The notes beneath the pieces are model-generated. The model was given only the letters and a program-made list of their open reading frames with translations. It made no database searches and had not been told where the DNA came from. A stretch of DNA of 64,000 nucleotides from Thermothielavioides terrestris NRRL 8126. Lineage: Eukaryota > Ascomycota > Sordariomycetes > Sordariales > Chaetomiaceae. Position numbers and translations under genes: made by a program. Each line of letters begins with the position of its first letter. Position 1 is the first letter of the stretch. This document shows positions 22,774 through 35,093 of this stretch, in pieces. The stretch covers positions 1,178,001 through 1,242,000 of the forward strand of contig NC_016458.1 of the NCBI RefSeq assembly GCF_000226115.1, written 5' to 3'.

Positions 22774-24845
22774 ATGTCGGCAACCCGGCTCCTCAGGGCG
22801 GGGCGGCCGCTCCGCCGGTCCCTGACCGCTCTCGACAAACCCTGCGCCGCCGGCCGGCAACCTTTCGCCACTTCATCGGCCCGGCGCGCCGGTCCCGGCG
22901 CCGGCAGCGGCCAGAGCGCTCGGGCTTCCTCAGCAACTTGGTCCCTGTCGAGTGTCCTCTCTGTTGCCGCAGTGGCCAGCTTCCTGGGATGGAGTGTGTC
23001 CGAATTCCAACACCGGGGGTTTCCCGGTGCTTTTCTGCTTGATGGCGCATTCCCGGCATCGCGATATGCGAGCATGCGTGAGATGGAACAGGTATGTTTG
23101 GCCGGATGCCGCAGGGCTTGCCGAGCATCCCCGACTGACTGCCGCGGCTTCTGTCGGATAACCACAGGCTCTCCGGGAGATCCGGCAAGAAATCGAGGGC
23201 GAAGATATCATCTCTACTGATCCCGACGACCTGCACGCCCATGGATATTCGGAGTGGTCAACCACGAACCCAGAAGGGTTGCCTGTTGCAGTGGCCTATC
23301 CACGCTCAACGGAGCAAGTGTCCACCATCGCGCGCATTTGCCACAAGTACCGCGTGCCGATCATCCCCTACTCGGGCGGCTCGAGTCTCGAGGGGAACTT
23401 CTCGGCGCCCTTCGGCGGCATCAGCGTCGACTTTGCCTACATGGACAAGATAGTTCAGTTGAACAAGGACGACATGGACGTTGTGGTGCAACCGAGCATC
23501 GGTTGGCAGGACCTCAACGAGCAGCTCGCCAAGATGGGCAGTGGCCTGTTCTTCCCCATTGACCCTGGTGCGTGCAGCCCATGGGACCTCGCAAGGTGCC
23601 CGGTATATCGCACAAGTCCCACGCTGACATCCGTCGTTAGGCCCGAGTGCCAAGATTGGCGGTATGATCGGAACCAACTGCTCGGGTACTAACGCGGTCA
23701 AGTACGGAACGATGAAGGACTGGGTCATCAACCTGACGGTCGTTCTGGCCGACGGCACCGTCATCAAGACGAGACGGCGGCCTCGCAAGTCTTCAGCCGG
23801 CTACAATCTCAACGGCCTATTTGTTGGTTCCGAAGGCACCCTGGGGCTGGTGACGGAGGCGACGCTCAAACTCGCCGTCATCCCGGAGGAGGTCTCCGTG
23901 GCCGTTGTGACGTTCCCCTCAATTCGGGACGCTGCGGCTGCTGCCACCGAGGTGATGCAGAGGGGCATTCCCGTGGCGGCGATGGAGATCATGGATGAGG
24001 TCCAGATGAAGGTTGTCAACATGGGAGGCGCAACTGCACCGAGGGTCTGGAAGGAGATGCCGACACTCTTTTTCAAGTTCTCAGGCACCAAAGCTGGCGT
24101 GAAAGAGCAGATCCGCCTCGTGCAAAAGATCACCAAGGCCAACAAGGGGAGCAACTTTGAGTTTGCCAAGGACGAGAGGGAACAAAAGCTTCTTTGGTCC
24201 GCCCGAAAAGAGTCTCTCTGGTCCATGCTCGCCTTGCGCAAGGAGGGGGAAGAAGTTTGTTAGTGTTCCTCATGCCAACATGCATTTGCACGGACGCAGT
24301 TAACCGATTAAACAGGGAGTACCGATGTGGCAGTGCCTTTCAGCAGGCTAGCCGACATCATTGAGGTTAGCAAGAAAGAGATGGACGACCTGGGCCTGTT
24401 TGCCAGCATCCTCGGCCACATTGGGGACGGCAACTTCCACGAGAGCATCATCTACAACGGACGGGACAAGGCTGAGAGGGACAGGGTCGAAGCATGTGTG
24501 AAGAACATGGTTAAGAGGGCGCTGGAGATGGAGGGCACCTGCACTGGCGAGCATTCGATCGGCTGGGGCAAGAAGGAGTCACTTGTCTGGGAGGTTGGAC
24601 ACGATACGTTGGGAGTCATGGTCAGTCGCACAAGAGAAGTCCAAACATTGGTATTTGATTGCAAGCTGCTGACATTTCTGCAGAAAGCTATCAAGTCTGC
24701 ATTGGATCCACACTGGATAATGTTGGTGGCCGATTCACTCCCCCTTCTTCCCCTCCCCTCCCCCTACTCGGATGACGTGTCAAAAGTGGTTGGCTAATAC
24801 GGAATATCTAGGAATCCCGGCAAGATCTTTGATCGGCAAGGATGA
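22774..24845 (+). CDS. dld1: Mitochondrial D-lactate dehydrogenase (cytochrome), FAD-linked
   Basis: Six exons: 22774-23091, 23168-23567, 23641-24258, 24316-24620, 24684-24721 and 24812-24845, giving 570 residues. All five introns are GT-AG and joins are in frame; the last exon completes a split Met codon and encodes NPGKIFDRQG. The N-terminus is an Arg/Ser-rich presequence (SATRLLRAGRPLRRSL), then a likely membrane anchor (VLSVAAVASFLGW). The FAD-binding PCMH fold includes PYSGGSSLEGN (about 172-182) and DPGPSAKIGGMIGTN. The C-terminal FAD-oxidase part has HIGDGNFH (about 479-486) and GTCTGEHSIG (about 517-526). The enzyme oxidises D-lactate to pyruvate and passes electrons to cytochrome c at the inner membrane. 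A related D-2-hydroxyglutarate or glycolate oxidase is less likely because of the presequence-plus-anchor layout and overall match to Dld1. Confidence 0.9.
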
Positions 24846-26429
24846 AGGGACAACAGGGCGGGCCCTGGCATTCAGGGCAGCAACACAACTCTGCATGAGA
24901 GCATCTACACAGCATCGGGCAACCACATATGGAGCATCATGGCAACAGCATCACTGGCGAGCATGTGGGATGGGCATGGAGCGTGCATGGCCGAGCGAGC
25001 GACCCCGGACGAGGCCAAGCAGCAACAACGAAACATCAGAGGACGGGGGCCAGCAATCTCGGTCTTTCACTTGGGTCGTGATCATTCACTGCTACTAATT
25101 CTAGGGGTACTTGCACTGCATTGGTTGGTTGGGAGCCCACGTTCTAGGATTATTCGGCTTGGAAATGCTCGCTGCTGGTTTATATCGAACAAAACGTTAT
25201 GCTGGCTTATATCGAACAAAACATTACGTTGGACAATGCAAAGAAGGAGGTGTGCAACTTCCACCCAATGCCCATGTGTTGTATCGCTGCATGAGATAGT
25301 GACCATGAGGACAGGCGAGTATTTGGGTGGTCCAAGACACCTTTCCGGTACTCTCAATATGAGCCGTTCGGAGGCTCAATGTTCCCTGCGAGAAAGCTAC
25401 CAAGGCTCAGTCTGGGTTCCAACCCAACAAGCAAGCTGAGTGAAGTGAACGCCTCGAAAGCTGCAGCGCTTCTGGGCTAGAAGATCCAAGCAGTTTCGGC
25501 AACTGTAGACTCTGGTCAAGAGGCTCCCGTCAATCAGCATTGCTCGAAGACAGGAACAGTCCCGGAGAGCAGAGCGCCGCACTTTCCTGTTTGCCTATGC
25601 AACAGACCAGTGCTCGGCCAGTACGCAAACAAGCATTCAACCTTACCTGCGCTGCGGTCAACCTTAACCCAACCAAGCATTGCAACGCTTAACGCTCTCC
25701 TCAGAGCAGGGCCAGAAAAGAATTCAGGTTTGGTAATTCAGTCCACCTACTCTCCCCTCCCTCCCATGGTTCAATACCGCTCGGTCGATCGGTTTGACAA
25801 TTCCTCTCCTCTTTCCAGATACAGCGGGAAAATTTGGACTAGAACCGCCGACCAGCTTCAATGAGTTCCGTCACGGCGCTTGCTTACCACACAGCCAACA
25901 GAGATCTCACCTTGGCGGTTCACTTCACCGCGGCATTCAACTTCTGCCTAGAGAGAACCGCTGCCATTAGCTCCTTCCTTCCCGGCGAAGTTCTCCCCGC
26001 TTCATCGTTCAAGAAGGCGATTTCTTGCACTCCACGGGGTTCCAACGTTCCTCCTCTGCCTGATGCCTGTTTAAGCTCGAAACACTTTCCCCATCTCCAG
26101 CATCATTGCCGGTTTCGTAGCCGGCTGGGGCTCTATCACCGGGTGCGCAATTCATTCCTGAAAAGCCGCCTTGCCTCCATCTTCTCTCAACCTACCTGCA
26201 TCCCTTTCACCATCTGCTCGCTGGCACGGATCAGGTTTTCTTTTGCGGCCCCTCATCTTTCCTTTCCTAACAGGCTCCATTGCCGGTCCTTAACCCCTCT
26301 CACATCCCATAGCCAACACCCAACCCGGGCTGTCGCCGGTACATCGGTCAGCTGGGCCGCCGACTCCAAGCTCCACAAAGCATTTCCAGCTTGCTCTCTC
26401 AGAAATTTTCATCTTGTGCCTCGGAGACA
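24846..26429. other. Intergenic, promoter and leader of the RdRP gene
   Basis: No gene recognised. A near-tandem pair TTTATATCGAACAAAACGTTA / TTATATCGAACAAAACATTA lies at about 25178-25228. The plus-strand frame 25861-26433 is probably pyrimidine-rich leader sequence, not a gene. Confidence 0.45.
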
Positions 26430-29400
26430 ATGACAGAGCCTTTTGGTGGGAACTACCAGCAGCTCCTACTGAAAGGCGCAGAGAATGGGCGCCTCAAGGC
26501 GCACCTCCAGAGAACCGATGCCCGCCCTGCGTCCGGAGATCGAAGCCGAAACGGCGGCACAGTCCCCCTACGTCGAGAACCCGGGCCGGCTCCGCGGCCA
26601 TTCAGACAGGTACCGAGTGGTGCTCCCCCCTCCAGGATCAACAACCCCCAAGGGTCTCGCTCGTTCTTCGCATCACAGCCGGCAGCCGTTGTTCCACCAG
26701 CATGGAGCACCCAAAAGAGCGCTACTGTGATCATCAGGGGCGTGCCCCCGAAGGCCACGCCGTGGGACATCAGACAGTTCTTTGAGCAATTCGGCAAGGT
26801 TGTGTGGGTTGAGCTTGACGATGTCTCGAGGGGCGGCGTGCGATCTGCCAAGGTCCGCTTTGAACCTCCTCCGACCGACCTGAGCTTCTTCCAACAAGGC
26901 GAATGTCGACTCGGTATTGGAGGAACCGTGTCCCGAACTCGTGTTGAGTTCCCGAAGCAATACCCCGATGAGCCCATGCTGACAACACCCCTTGGGAACT
27001 CGTGCCCGGCTTTGCTGGTTCTCAAGCCCAACAAGCTGACCTTCGGTCTCCTGACCCAGCCCACCACCTTCATGCGCAAGAAAGAAGTCTTGGGACTGAG
27101 CGGCGAGTTCGAACTGAAGTTCACGGCCGATTTTAGACGAAAGCGGCTGGTAATCCATTTCCCGCTCCTCGTCCATTGTGAGCAGCAGTGCTACCGCATC
27201 GATATTAAGTTCTCCATCATCCGAAGCATCCATCGGATCACCACCGGCAAGGAACGCTCAGCCCTGGTTATCTCCGTTGTTGATCCTCCGCTGGTCCGCA
27301 GGAAACACATGGACCCAGATGGGCACGCCTGGGCCGACCGGTTGGTCTGGGGAGAAGACGAGCTCTGGCAGAGAGCCGTGGAAATCAAACTCCAGTCCCA
27401 GAACCCCAGAGCCAAGGCGGTGTCGCTTGATGAAGAGCCAAACATTATCGACCTTGGCCGTTGGACCACCTACTGGATTGATCTAGATCAGCCCGCGGAG
27501 GAGATGTGGTCGGCGATCCAGACGCACCTCCACGACTGGAATATCCATACGCATCTCGACGCCAGCTTCGCTCAAGTCGAAAGCAAGAGTGCAAAGCTCT
27601 GGGAGCTGTTGGACGATCCGCCTGCTGGAGCGTCGACCGAAACAGCCTCTCCGTGGAATAACGACCTGGCGCTCCTCTCCCCCACGGGAAAGATCTCCCT
27701 GCCCTTTGATGTCCGATACCAATTGGAAGTCTGTATCTCGCATGAGATTCTGTGCGAGTACAATATTCAGCGCGACTTCCTCGAGAAGCTGCTTGAGCTC
27801 GGTCCCAACCGAGCCCGACTGATCCTTGAGTACGCTGCGGACAAGGGAGAGACCATCTACAACCCCTTGGAGCTGCTCAAGGATCCAGGCGCCTTGACCT
27901 ACTATCCGACCACCCTTCACATCCCCGACTATTGCGCCCTGGTTCGCAAGGTGATCGTCACTCCGACGCGAATCTACTTCAACACCCCCACCGTCGAGAC
28001 CACCAACCGCATCGTCCGCCGCTACAAGCAGGTCCAGGACCACTTCATCCGCGTCCAGTTCACTGACGAGTTGTTGGAGGGACGTATCAGGGCCTGTGAA
28101 GTCGATCGAGATGACGAACTCTACACGCGCGTGTACCGGGTCATGATGCAGGGGATTCGCATGGGCAGGTGGCACTGGAAGTTTCTCGCCTTCGGGAACT
28201 CGCAAATCCGAGAGAACGGGGCTTTCTTTTTCTGCCAGGCGGAAGGCTACCCGGACATCACCTGCGATACGATACGCCAGTGGATGGGGAACTTCAGCCA
28301 CATCTCTACCGTAGCCAAACTCGCTGCCCGCCTGGGTCAGTGCTTCTCGACTACGCGCCTCCTGCGATGCATCTCGTCTCCCTGGATAGTCAAGATCCCG
28401 GACGTGGAGAAGGGCGGCTTCTGCTTCACCGACGGGGTCGGGAAAATCTCCATGGTCCTGGCCTCCCTTGTATCCCAGGACTGGAAGATCTATCCTCCCC
28501 CGTCGGCATTTCAGTTCCGCATGGGCGGCTGCAAGGGCGTGCTGGTGACTTGGCCTGACGCCAAAGGCATGGAAGTCCACATCCGGCCGTCTCAGGAGAA
28601 GTTTTCCGCCGAGTACAACGGCTTGGAGATCATCCGGTGTTCACAGTTCTCGTGCGCAACACTGAACAGACAGACCATTTTGATCCTATCGTGCCTTGGG
28701 GTCCCCGACGACGTCTTTACTAGCATGATGGACGAGCAAATTTCCAATTACGATGCCGCCATGACAGACAAGGACAAGGCTGTCGAGCTGCTCAGCTCCT
28801 ATGTGGACGAGAACATGACGAGCACCACCATCGCGAGGATGGTGTTGAACGGTTTCATGCATACGCAAGAGCCTTTTGTCCGAACCCTCCTTCAACTCTG
28901 GAGATCATGGTCCATCAAAGGTCTTAAAGAGAAAGCACGACTTATCGTGGACCAGGGCGCTTTTGTGCTTGGCTGCGTGGATGAGACGGGGTCTCTCAGA
29001 GGCCACTCAAAGGCCACCGAAGGCCGCAAGAAGATTGCGCAGCATCATCTGCCGCAGATCTTCCTGCAAGTTCCCGATCCCAGAGATCGAGGCGCTTACA
29101 AGGTCATCACTGGCCTCTGCCTTGTTGGGCGGAATCCCTCACTGCACCCCGGCGACATCCGCGTGGTAGAGGCCGTGGACCTCCCCCAGCTGCGGCACCT
29201 TCGAGATGTCGTGGTCTTCCCGCTCAGTGGGGACAGGGACATACCGAGCATGTGTTCAGGTGGCGACCTGGATGGAGACGACTTCTTCGTGATTTGGGAC
29301 CCGAAACTGATCCCGCCCGAATGGAGCCATCCGCCCATGAACTATAGCGCGCCCAAGTCGCTGACCGAACCGAGAGCGTCGACGGCTAAGAGCTTAGCAA

Positions 29401-31408
29401 CTTTCTTCGTTCTGTTCATGAAGAACGACAGGCTGCCGCTGATCGCACATGCCCACCTCGCCACGGCCGACTACGAAGTCGAGGGCGCGAAGCACCGGAA
29501 ATGTAAGACTATAGCGTATCTCCACCTTTCCCCTCGCTTTCAATAGAAACTGATTACGCTGTGACAGGTCTTCAACTCGCTGAATTGCATTCAACCGCGG
29601 TCGACTACGTCAAGACGGGCGTTCCCGCCGAGTGGAACAAGAAGCTTGATCCCCGCAAGTACCCCCATTTCATGGAGAAGCCCAAGAGCAAGTCCTACCA
29701 CTCGACTAGCGTCTTGGGCAAGCTCTACGACATGGTGGACAGGGTAGTGTTTGACAACAGTGACAATTACAAGCTGCCGTTCGACGACCGCATTCTCTCG
29801 CGGTTCCACCCGCTAGGTAGCAATATTCTCAAGGAGGCCCGAAAGATCAAGACCCAGTACGACATCGCCATGCGCAGGATCATGGGCCAGCTCGAGATCC
29901 GGACCGAGTTCGAGGTCTGGACGGCCTTTGTACTGTCCAAGCCCAGGGTCGGCACCGACTACAAGGTGCAGGAAAAGGTCGGCCGCGAGGCAGCCGGCCT
30001 CAAGAAGCAGTTCCGAGATCTGTGTCTGAAGGTAGCAGAGGAGCATCACTTCGACCGCCTAGAATTTGCTGCCGCCATGTACCGCGTTACGTGGGAGGAG
30101 ACACGCATCGCGCTCTACGAAGCCCGCCAGCCGCACGTGCTTCCCGACGGGACGGTAGGCTTGCGGCGGATCTCGGCGCGCTCCATGCCGCTGATCAGCT
30201 TCCCGTGGCTGTTTCCGAACGAGCTGGGCCGCATTGCCATTGGCGCCGAGAGGCTGTCTAGTCTGAACGACTTTGTGGCCCGCCCGGCGGCATCGGCCAA
30301 ACAACCAAAACTCAAAGGCAGCTGCGGAATATCGCAGCCGTCGGATGCGGAGGTTGACCTGGCGGCGATGGAATACACACGCACGAGTGACGGGCAGTTC
30401 ATTCACCGCGGGGAGATCCTGCATTTATTCCGGCACGATGATGAGAGGGAGGAGGACTTTGACTGTGGTGATGGCGTAGTGGGTTCTGGCTCACCGCCTG
30501 ACTCGGACTCTGAGGAGGCATCAGAGAAGAAGTTTTCTGAGGACTTACCGACGAACGGGAAGCATCGTAACGACTTTCCGGTTCTTGTGGACGCGGGCAC
30601 AGTCTTGGACTGCGAAGACAGCACCGCCGCCTCTTCTTCGTCTACCACATCTGCTGCCCAGGAGATGACTGTCAACAAGCAATGGGCTTTGCCTCTGAAA
30701 ACGGTCGTAAAGGGCGGCGACTCCCCCGTCCCTGACCTCCTGTCGTCGGACACAGATACACAGTCCGAATGGTCCCCATGCCTCACCCCGGACCGGATTG
30801 CCGCCCAGCAGCTGGATTCGCAGACAGAGACAACCAATCAGCAAGAGAAAACCACCGAAGAGGCTCAATCAACGGCAGGCGTTGGAAAGGACGACGCCGA
30901 GCCTCAGGAGGAAGCGCCCTTCCAGCGTGAGTCGGGCAAGAAAGTAATCACGGCTCATGCCCAAACAAGCCGGTACCAAGCCCTCTCTGCCCTTGCACCG
31001 CAAGCCGAAGCGACGGAGTTCCCGCCGCTTGAATACATCCGCCTGCCAACTACCTTCAGCAGTACCTATACCTCCGCGAGCTCTCTCAATCACAAGCCGG
31101 CGCTCTACAAACCGTGGGGCCGCTCACCAGCCGTATGGGGCTCTTCTACGCTTAGCCAGAACCCGAGTCAGAGCCTCCGCCACAGCCACAGCCACAGCCA
31201 CGGTGACGGTGACGGTGGTGGTGACGGTGGTGGTCAGATCCAGAATCGTACAGGCTCTTCACTGACACCTGCTGCCAGTGGCAAAGAGGAAGAGAGTAAG
31301 GACGAAGCTGGGACAATTGAGTCGGGCGAGGAAGCGGAGTACGAAGAGGAGGTCGTCGAGATTGAGACCGAGACGGCGCTGGAGCGGGCGGCTGCGCGGT
31401 TTGCGTGA
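26430..31408 (+). CDS. RNA-dependent RNA polymerase (SAD-1/Rdp1 type) with RRM
   Basis: Two exons, 26430-29502 and 29568-31408, with a 65-nt intron (GTAAGA donor, GACAG acceptor) splitting a Cys codon. The product has 1637 residues. The ATG at 26430 is the first in the frame. An RRM-like fold lies at about 98-166 (ATVIIRGVPPKATPWDIRQF, then VRSAKVRF). The RdRP core covers roughly 400-1250, with FTDGVGKIS near 670 and the catalytic DLDGD at residues 946-950 within CSGGDLDGDDFFV. The last 250 or so residues are acidic, Ser-rich and disordered, with a His-Ser run and a Gly/Asp run. Eukaryotic RdRPs make double-stranded RNA from aberrant or unpaired transcripts for Dicer. Length and domain order resemble Neurospora SAD-1 (meiotic silencing) more than QDE-1, but RRP-3 cannot be excluded by eye. 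Confidence 0.92.
31185..31235 (+). repeat. In-frame microsatellites in the RdRP tail
   Basis: CCACAG hexamers (His-Ser repeats) followed by GGTGAC/GGTGGT units (Gly-Asp/Gly-Gly repeats) inside the disordered C-terminal tail. They are likely length-variable without breaking the frame. Confidence 0.8.
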
Positions 31409-32032
31409 TGGCGGGCAATTTTGCGGTGAGACGGGGGGTGTTTCGGGGTTTGGGGGTTGGTGGTTGAGGGGGTTGAAGGGGTGGTTGCTGGGGATGGTTC
31501 TCCGCGGATAAGACACTGATATTGGGACGGGGGTTACAACGATATGGCAGCAGTACGGGTGGGTTGGATGTTTGACTATTGTGAACATAGCATGGCGAGA
31601 GACGGGACGGGGGCGGGGGAGCAGGGTGGGCGTGATTCTGCGGTGGGTGGGCATGGCGAGGAGAGTCGTCTTGCCCATTCCTTCCTTCAGTCACTCGCAC
31701 GGAGTTGAGATCTGCGATGGAGGAGCGATCTGCTGGGAATTCGGCTGCATCTTTGTGCATTGGATTCAGCATGGCACGGCACGGCAGAGCACGTTGCATC
31801 TGGGAGGCTAGCAACCAGACAGCTACGATAGGCCGCACGGCGAACTGAATCCCACCGATGAGTTTCTACCTCGTCCTTGCAGTTTGCCCCAGTCATAGGA
31901 ACGGACGAGCGTCGCGCCTTGGTGCCTTCTCAGCCAGAAATGTTTGTTCTCGCCCCTTGGGGACGCGGATTCCTTTAACGGGGTCTCTTCCCCAGTCCTT
32001 GTCAGAAGAATCGTGGCGGCGGCCGCCGTTCA
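31409..32032. other. Convergent 3' intergenic region
   Basis: Lies between the stop codons of the RdRP (plus) and the dioxygenase (minus). It is G/T-rich near 31425-31500, and no gene was seen. Confidence 0.5.
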
Positions 32033-33387
32033 TCACCTCCTTACGCACAAATCCGTCCTGATAACCCACTTCTCCCCGGCGGTCACCTCCCTCGCTTCGT
32101 GCTGCCAACATGCGCGTCAGTAGGTCGACATCCTCTCCAAACAAGCCTGCATCCCCATCCCCATCCCCATCCCATCCCCGTCCATAGCCCCATTCAGTGC
32201 CTCTCAGAACAAGAGGCAAGGCAAGGGCAGGAGGAGCGGGGAGGGAGGGAACAGCGTTTCTGCCAATTAATAGAATCCAAGGAAGAAGAAAACTCAAGAT
32301 AGACCCAAGGAAAATGGAAAAACTCACCAGCATGCAGTCGTGGCCGTGCTTGTGCAGCAGCAGCATGCCCGTCTCGGGCGACACGGCGATCGCCTCGGCG
32401 GCGGAGCGCCGGTCGTGCGGGTAGAAGACTGTTTCGCCGCCGATGCTGGAGGGTGCGGACGAGCGGTGCCCCCCCGTGCCCCCGGCAGGGGCGAGGGGCG
32501 GGGTGAGTTTGGTTAGTTATGTTGCTCCCTTCCTCAATGGTCTGAGAAAGGGGGGAAAATGGTGGCCTGGTTGTGGGTGTTGTCCAGTGATGATGGGGTT
32601 TCTCCTCAGGGGCGGGAAAGGAGGTGGGAGCTGGTCTGGTGCAGTGTGGTGTGGTGTGACCGGGGATAGGACGTACCAGCCGTCGGCTGAGGATGTCAGA
32701 TAGAGGAGCAAAGTCCAGGTTGTTCGCGCGGGCAGCGCTGGGCCCGTCTCAGGTTTGAGGGTGACGTTGTTCGAGTCGTCGTCTGGTGGGCAGCTTTAGG
32801 TTGGTCCTCACGGCCAGGAACGGTTCTCCCAGGCGATGTAACAGACGCGCGTGGCTGGACACGTACAGTGTGCGTCAAAGAACTGGCCTGGGGAATAGCG
32901 GTAGATTCTTATGTTGGGATTGAGCCCTACGACTTCCCCGCCCCTTTGCAATAGCTCCACCCTCAGCGTCTGTACTTTGGTTTACCCGTAACGTTGAGAA
33001 GTAGATAACAGGCTGAACCAACCACAGACGAGCCACGTCCTTGCTGAGAAGCGCCTCCTTCAGCCCCGTCTCCGTCCACAGCCGGTGGGCAAACCGGGCG
33101 TCGTCGATCTGGTAGCGGTCATTCACCCTCAGCGCCTCGCCGCGCTTGGGCTTGCCGGGGGTCGTGACGAGCGGAAGCTCGCGGAGAAAGGAAACATAAT
33201 CCTTGCAGAGCGAGCGCGGGAAAAAGGACCTGAGGACGACCACTTTGTCTTGAACCAGTGACTCCAATGCCAGGTCTACCACCGGCAGCGCAGGTTTGAA
33301 CGGCGGCCAGGACGGAGGTACCGCTGCAGGCGCCGCAGATGCGGTCGCGGGCGGCCCCGGTGCCTTTGAGCGCTTGTCCTTGGCCAT
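32033..33387 (-). CDS. 2-oxoglutarate/Fe(II) dioxygenase, prolyl-4-hydroxylase-like
   Basis: Five exons: 33019-33387, 32867-32969, 32677-32782, 32328-32445 and 32033-32101, giving 254 residues. Joins 2-3, 3-4 and 4-5 are unambiguous. The first intron (32970-33018, 49 nt) is the least certain because several GT donors precede the TACAG acceptor. Conserved parts: NPNIRIYRYSPGQFFDAHYD with the iron ligands His157 and Asp159, WTLLLYLTSSADG, GGETVFYPHDRRSA, and MLLLHKHGHDCMLHEAREV with the distal ligand His233, then Lys243 in GEKWVIRTD for 2-oxoglutarate. These fit the P4H-like clan. The substrate is unknown. The N-terminus is a low-complexity Ala/Pro segment without a signal peptide, so a cytosolic or nuclear protein is likely. 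It is divergent from AIM11. Confidence 0.85.
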
Positions 33388-33864
33388 TACTGAGCTAGGG
33401 TCAGGCGAGATAGATATCTGGGTTCGGTGAATCGACGTCTGAGATTGAACGAAGCCAGAGCAGGGAGACAGGACTTCCAAATTCAGCAATGGATGCAAGT
33501 CGATGGGGAAGGGGCGCTGTGGTGGGGCAGACGGGCCCCTGTTGCGCCAAGGCCCGCTCCCCTAGCGATCCCCGCAGTAACTGCTGTATCCGTATTCCGT
33601 ACACTAAAGTTGGGGTTAGCGTCCCGCAATGGACCCACCCGACAGTTGCTTGGCGAAAGCTTCTTCGAGGCGTCACAGCCCTGAGTCCAGCAACGCCGGC
33701 CTCCATCGGGTTCCTCCGACCTCAACCCTTTCCGTCGAGCCTTGTCACGCACCAGCTGCCAGCGCACCTTCGTTGACGGAACGCCTGCTGTGTACGGACG
33801 TAGGCTGCCTTTCCTTCTCTCATTCCTTTTGCCGTTCGTTGCCCCGCCCCGGCCCCCGGTCGCA
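33388..33864. promoter_or_regulatory. Shared divergent promoter region
   Basis: 477 bp between the start codons of the dioxygenase (minus) and AIM11 (plus). It contains one copy of the dispersed motif (GTATTCCGT, 33592-33600). No TATA box stands out. Shared control is possible but only inferred from the head-to-head layout. Confidence 0.45.
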
Positions 33865-34491
33865 ATGGTTTCGCTCTCGTGGCTGTTCGGCTCTTCCAAG
33901 CCAGCAAGTGATGGTGACAACAACAGCACCAAACAAACTCCAGCAATAGCACAGACACAAGCGCTACCACCGCCGCCGGAACCAACGCCCGCACCGCCAT
34001 CTACCACGCTACCCCAAGAGCCTCCCCCTGAACCCAACCACTTCTTCTCGAAGCGCTCGCTCCGGCAGCTCGGCCTGTTCTTCGGCGGCGCCGGCTTCTT
34101 CTACTGGTCGCTGCTGCTCTCGCGGCGCGCCATCACGCGGCACCAGCTCGCCGCGCAGCTCAAGTTCTACCAGCCGAACCAGTTCGGCGGGCGGGCGCAG
34201 CTCGGGTCGCCCGGCCGGCGCGACCCGCTCGTCGCCGTCGAGGCGCTCAACCTGGCCACGCTCAACACCATCAGCTTCGCCATCATGGCCGCCGGCGGCG
34301 TGTCCTGGGCCTTCGACATCTCGACCATGGACGACCTGCGCCGCATCACGCGCCGCTCCCTCGAGGCCGCCGCGGGCGGCACGATCGACGAGGCCGCCGA
34401 GCAGGAGGTGGCCGCCTGGTTTGCGAAGACGCTGGGGATTGTGGAGAAGGAGAAGGAGAAGGGGCAGTTTGAGGGGAACGGGAAGCGTTGA
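33865..34491 (+). CDS. aim11: Altered inheritance of mitochondria protein 11 (AIM11)
   Basis: Single-exon gene of 208 residues. The ATG at 33865 is the first in the frame and gives MVSLSWLFGSSKPAS. After a low-complexity Pro/Thr segment comes RSLRQLGLFFGGAGFFYWSL (about 65-85, first membrane segment), SRRAITRHQLAAQLKFYQPN, and EALNLATLNTISFAIMAAGG (about 125-150, second membrane segment), followed by STMDDLRRITR. This is the fungal Aim11 pattern: a small two-pass membrane protein whose loss in yeast raises mitochondrial genome loss. Its molecular job is unknown. The C-terminus is a Lys/Glu-rich tail ending GNGKR. Confidence 0.85.
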   Translation: MVSLSWLFGSSKPASDGDNNSTKQTPAIAQTQALPPPPEPTPAPPSTTLPQEPPPEPNHFFSKRSLRQLGLFFGGAGFFYWSLLLSRRAITRHQLAAQLKFYQPNQFGGRAQLGSPGRRDPLVAVEALNLATLNTISFAIMAAGGVSWAFDISTMDDLRRITRRSLEAAAGGTIDEAAEQEVAAWFAKTLGIVEKEKEKGQFEGNGKR

Positions 34492-35093
34492 GGCTGTTGG
34501 GAGTTGGGTTCTGAAGGGATGTACAGTCCTCGCTGGTAATGGCTCACCAGGCCGCTGTTACCGATGGGGATGGCAGACGGGAGGATCCGTAAGGTCTACG
34601 GTATGGATGCGTTGGTTCATACCACGGCAGGCAGCGTGGGCTGTAAGATATGATATCTGGCTTCTGGGCATATTTGGAGGGTTGGCGTTGCGGGACTGTG
34701 GGAATATTCAACCAACGCCGGCCGGACGCGGCTGGCCATTTGACTGCTGACCCAGTCAGTGGAGTGAGCGTGGAACCGGAGCGCGGGGTCGGAGCAGTGC
34801 CGGATCTTGGTTTCGGCCTCGCGCAACAACAATGCATTGTTAAAGCCATCTTGAAGCCGCTGCCCCGTCTCGCGGAAGCGCTAGCAGAATCCCGGGCCGC
34901 ATGCCCCGCAGCGGCCCCGCGACCCCGCCGGAGTGTCTACACAGTATTTCCGGGTCTGGTCCGCTGCACCGGTCACCGGCCGCACCGGCCGAACTCTTCA
35001 TTCACCGCGATACTCAACGAGTGCAAAACAACACACAACTTAGAGAAGATTCATTGGGCAACGCTCATCCCCCAGAGCAGCCAACCAAACACA
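34492..35093. other. Intergenic, AIM11 to cupin
   Basis: No gene or RNA recognised. Confidence 0.5.

Noticed and set aside
25861..26433. Open frame just upstream of the RdRP
   Set aside because: Pyrimidine-rich, no domain, ends inside the RdRP start region; better explained as a 5' leader.
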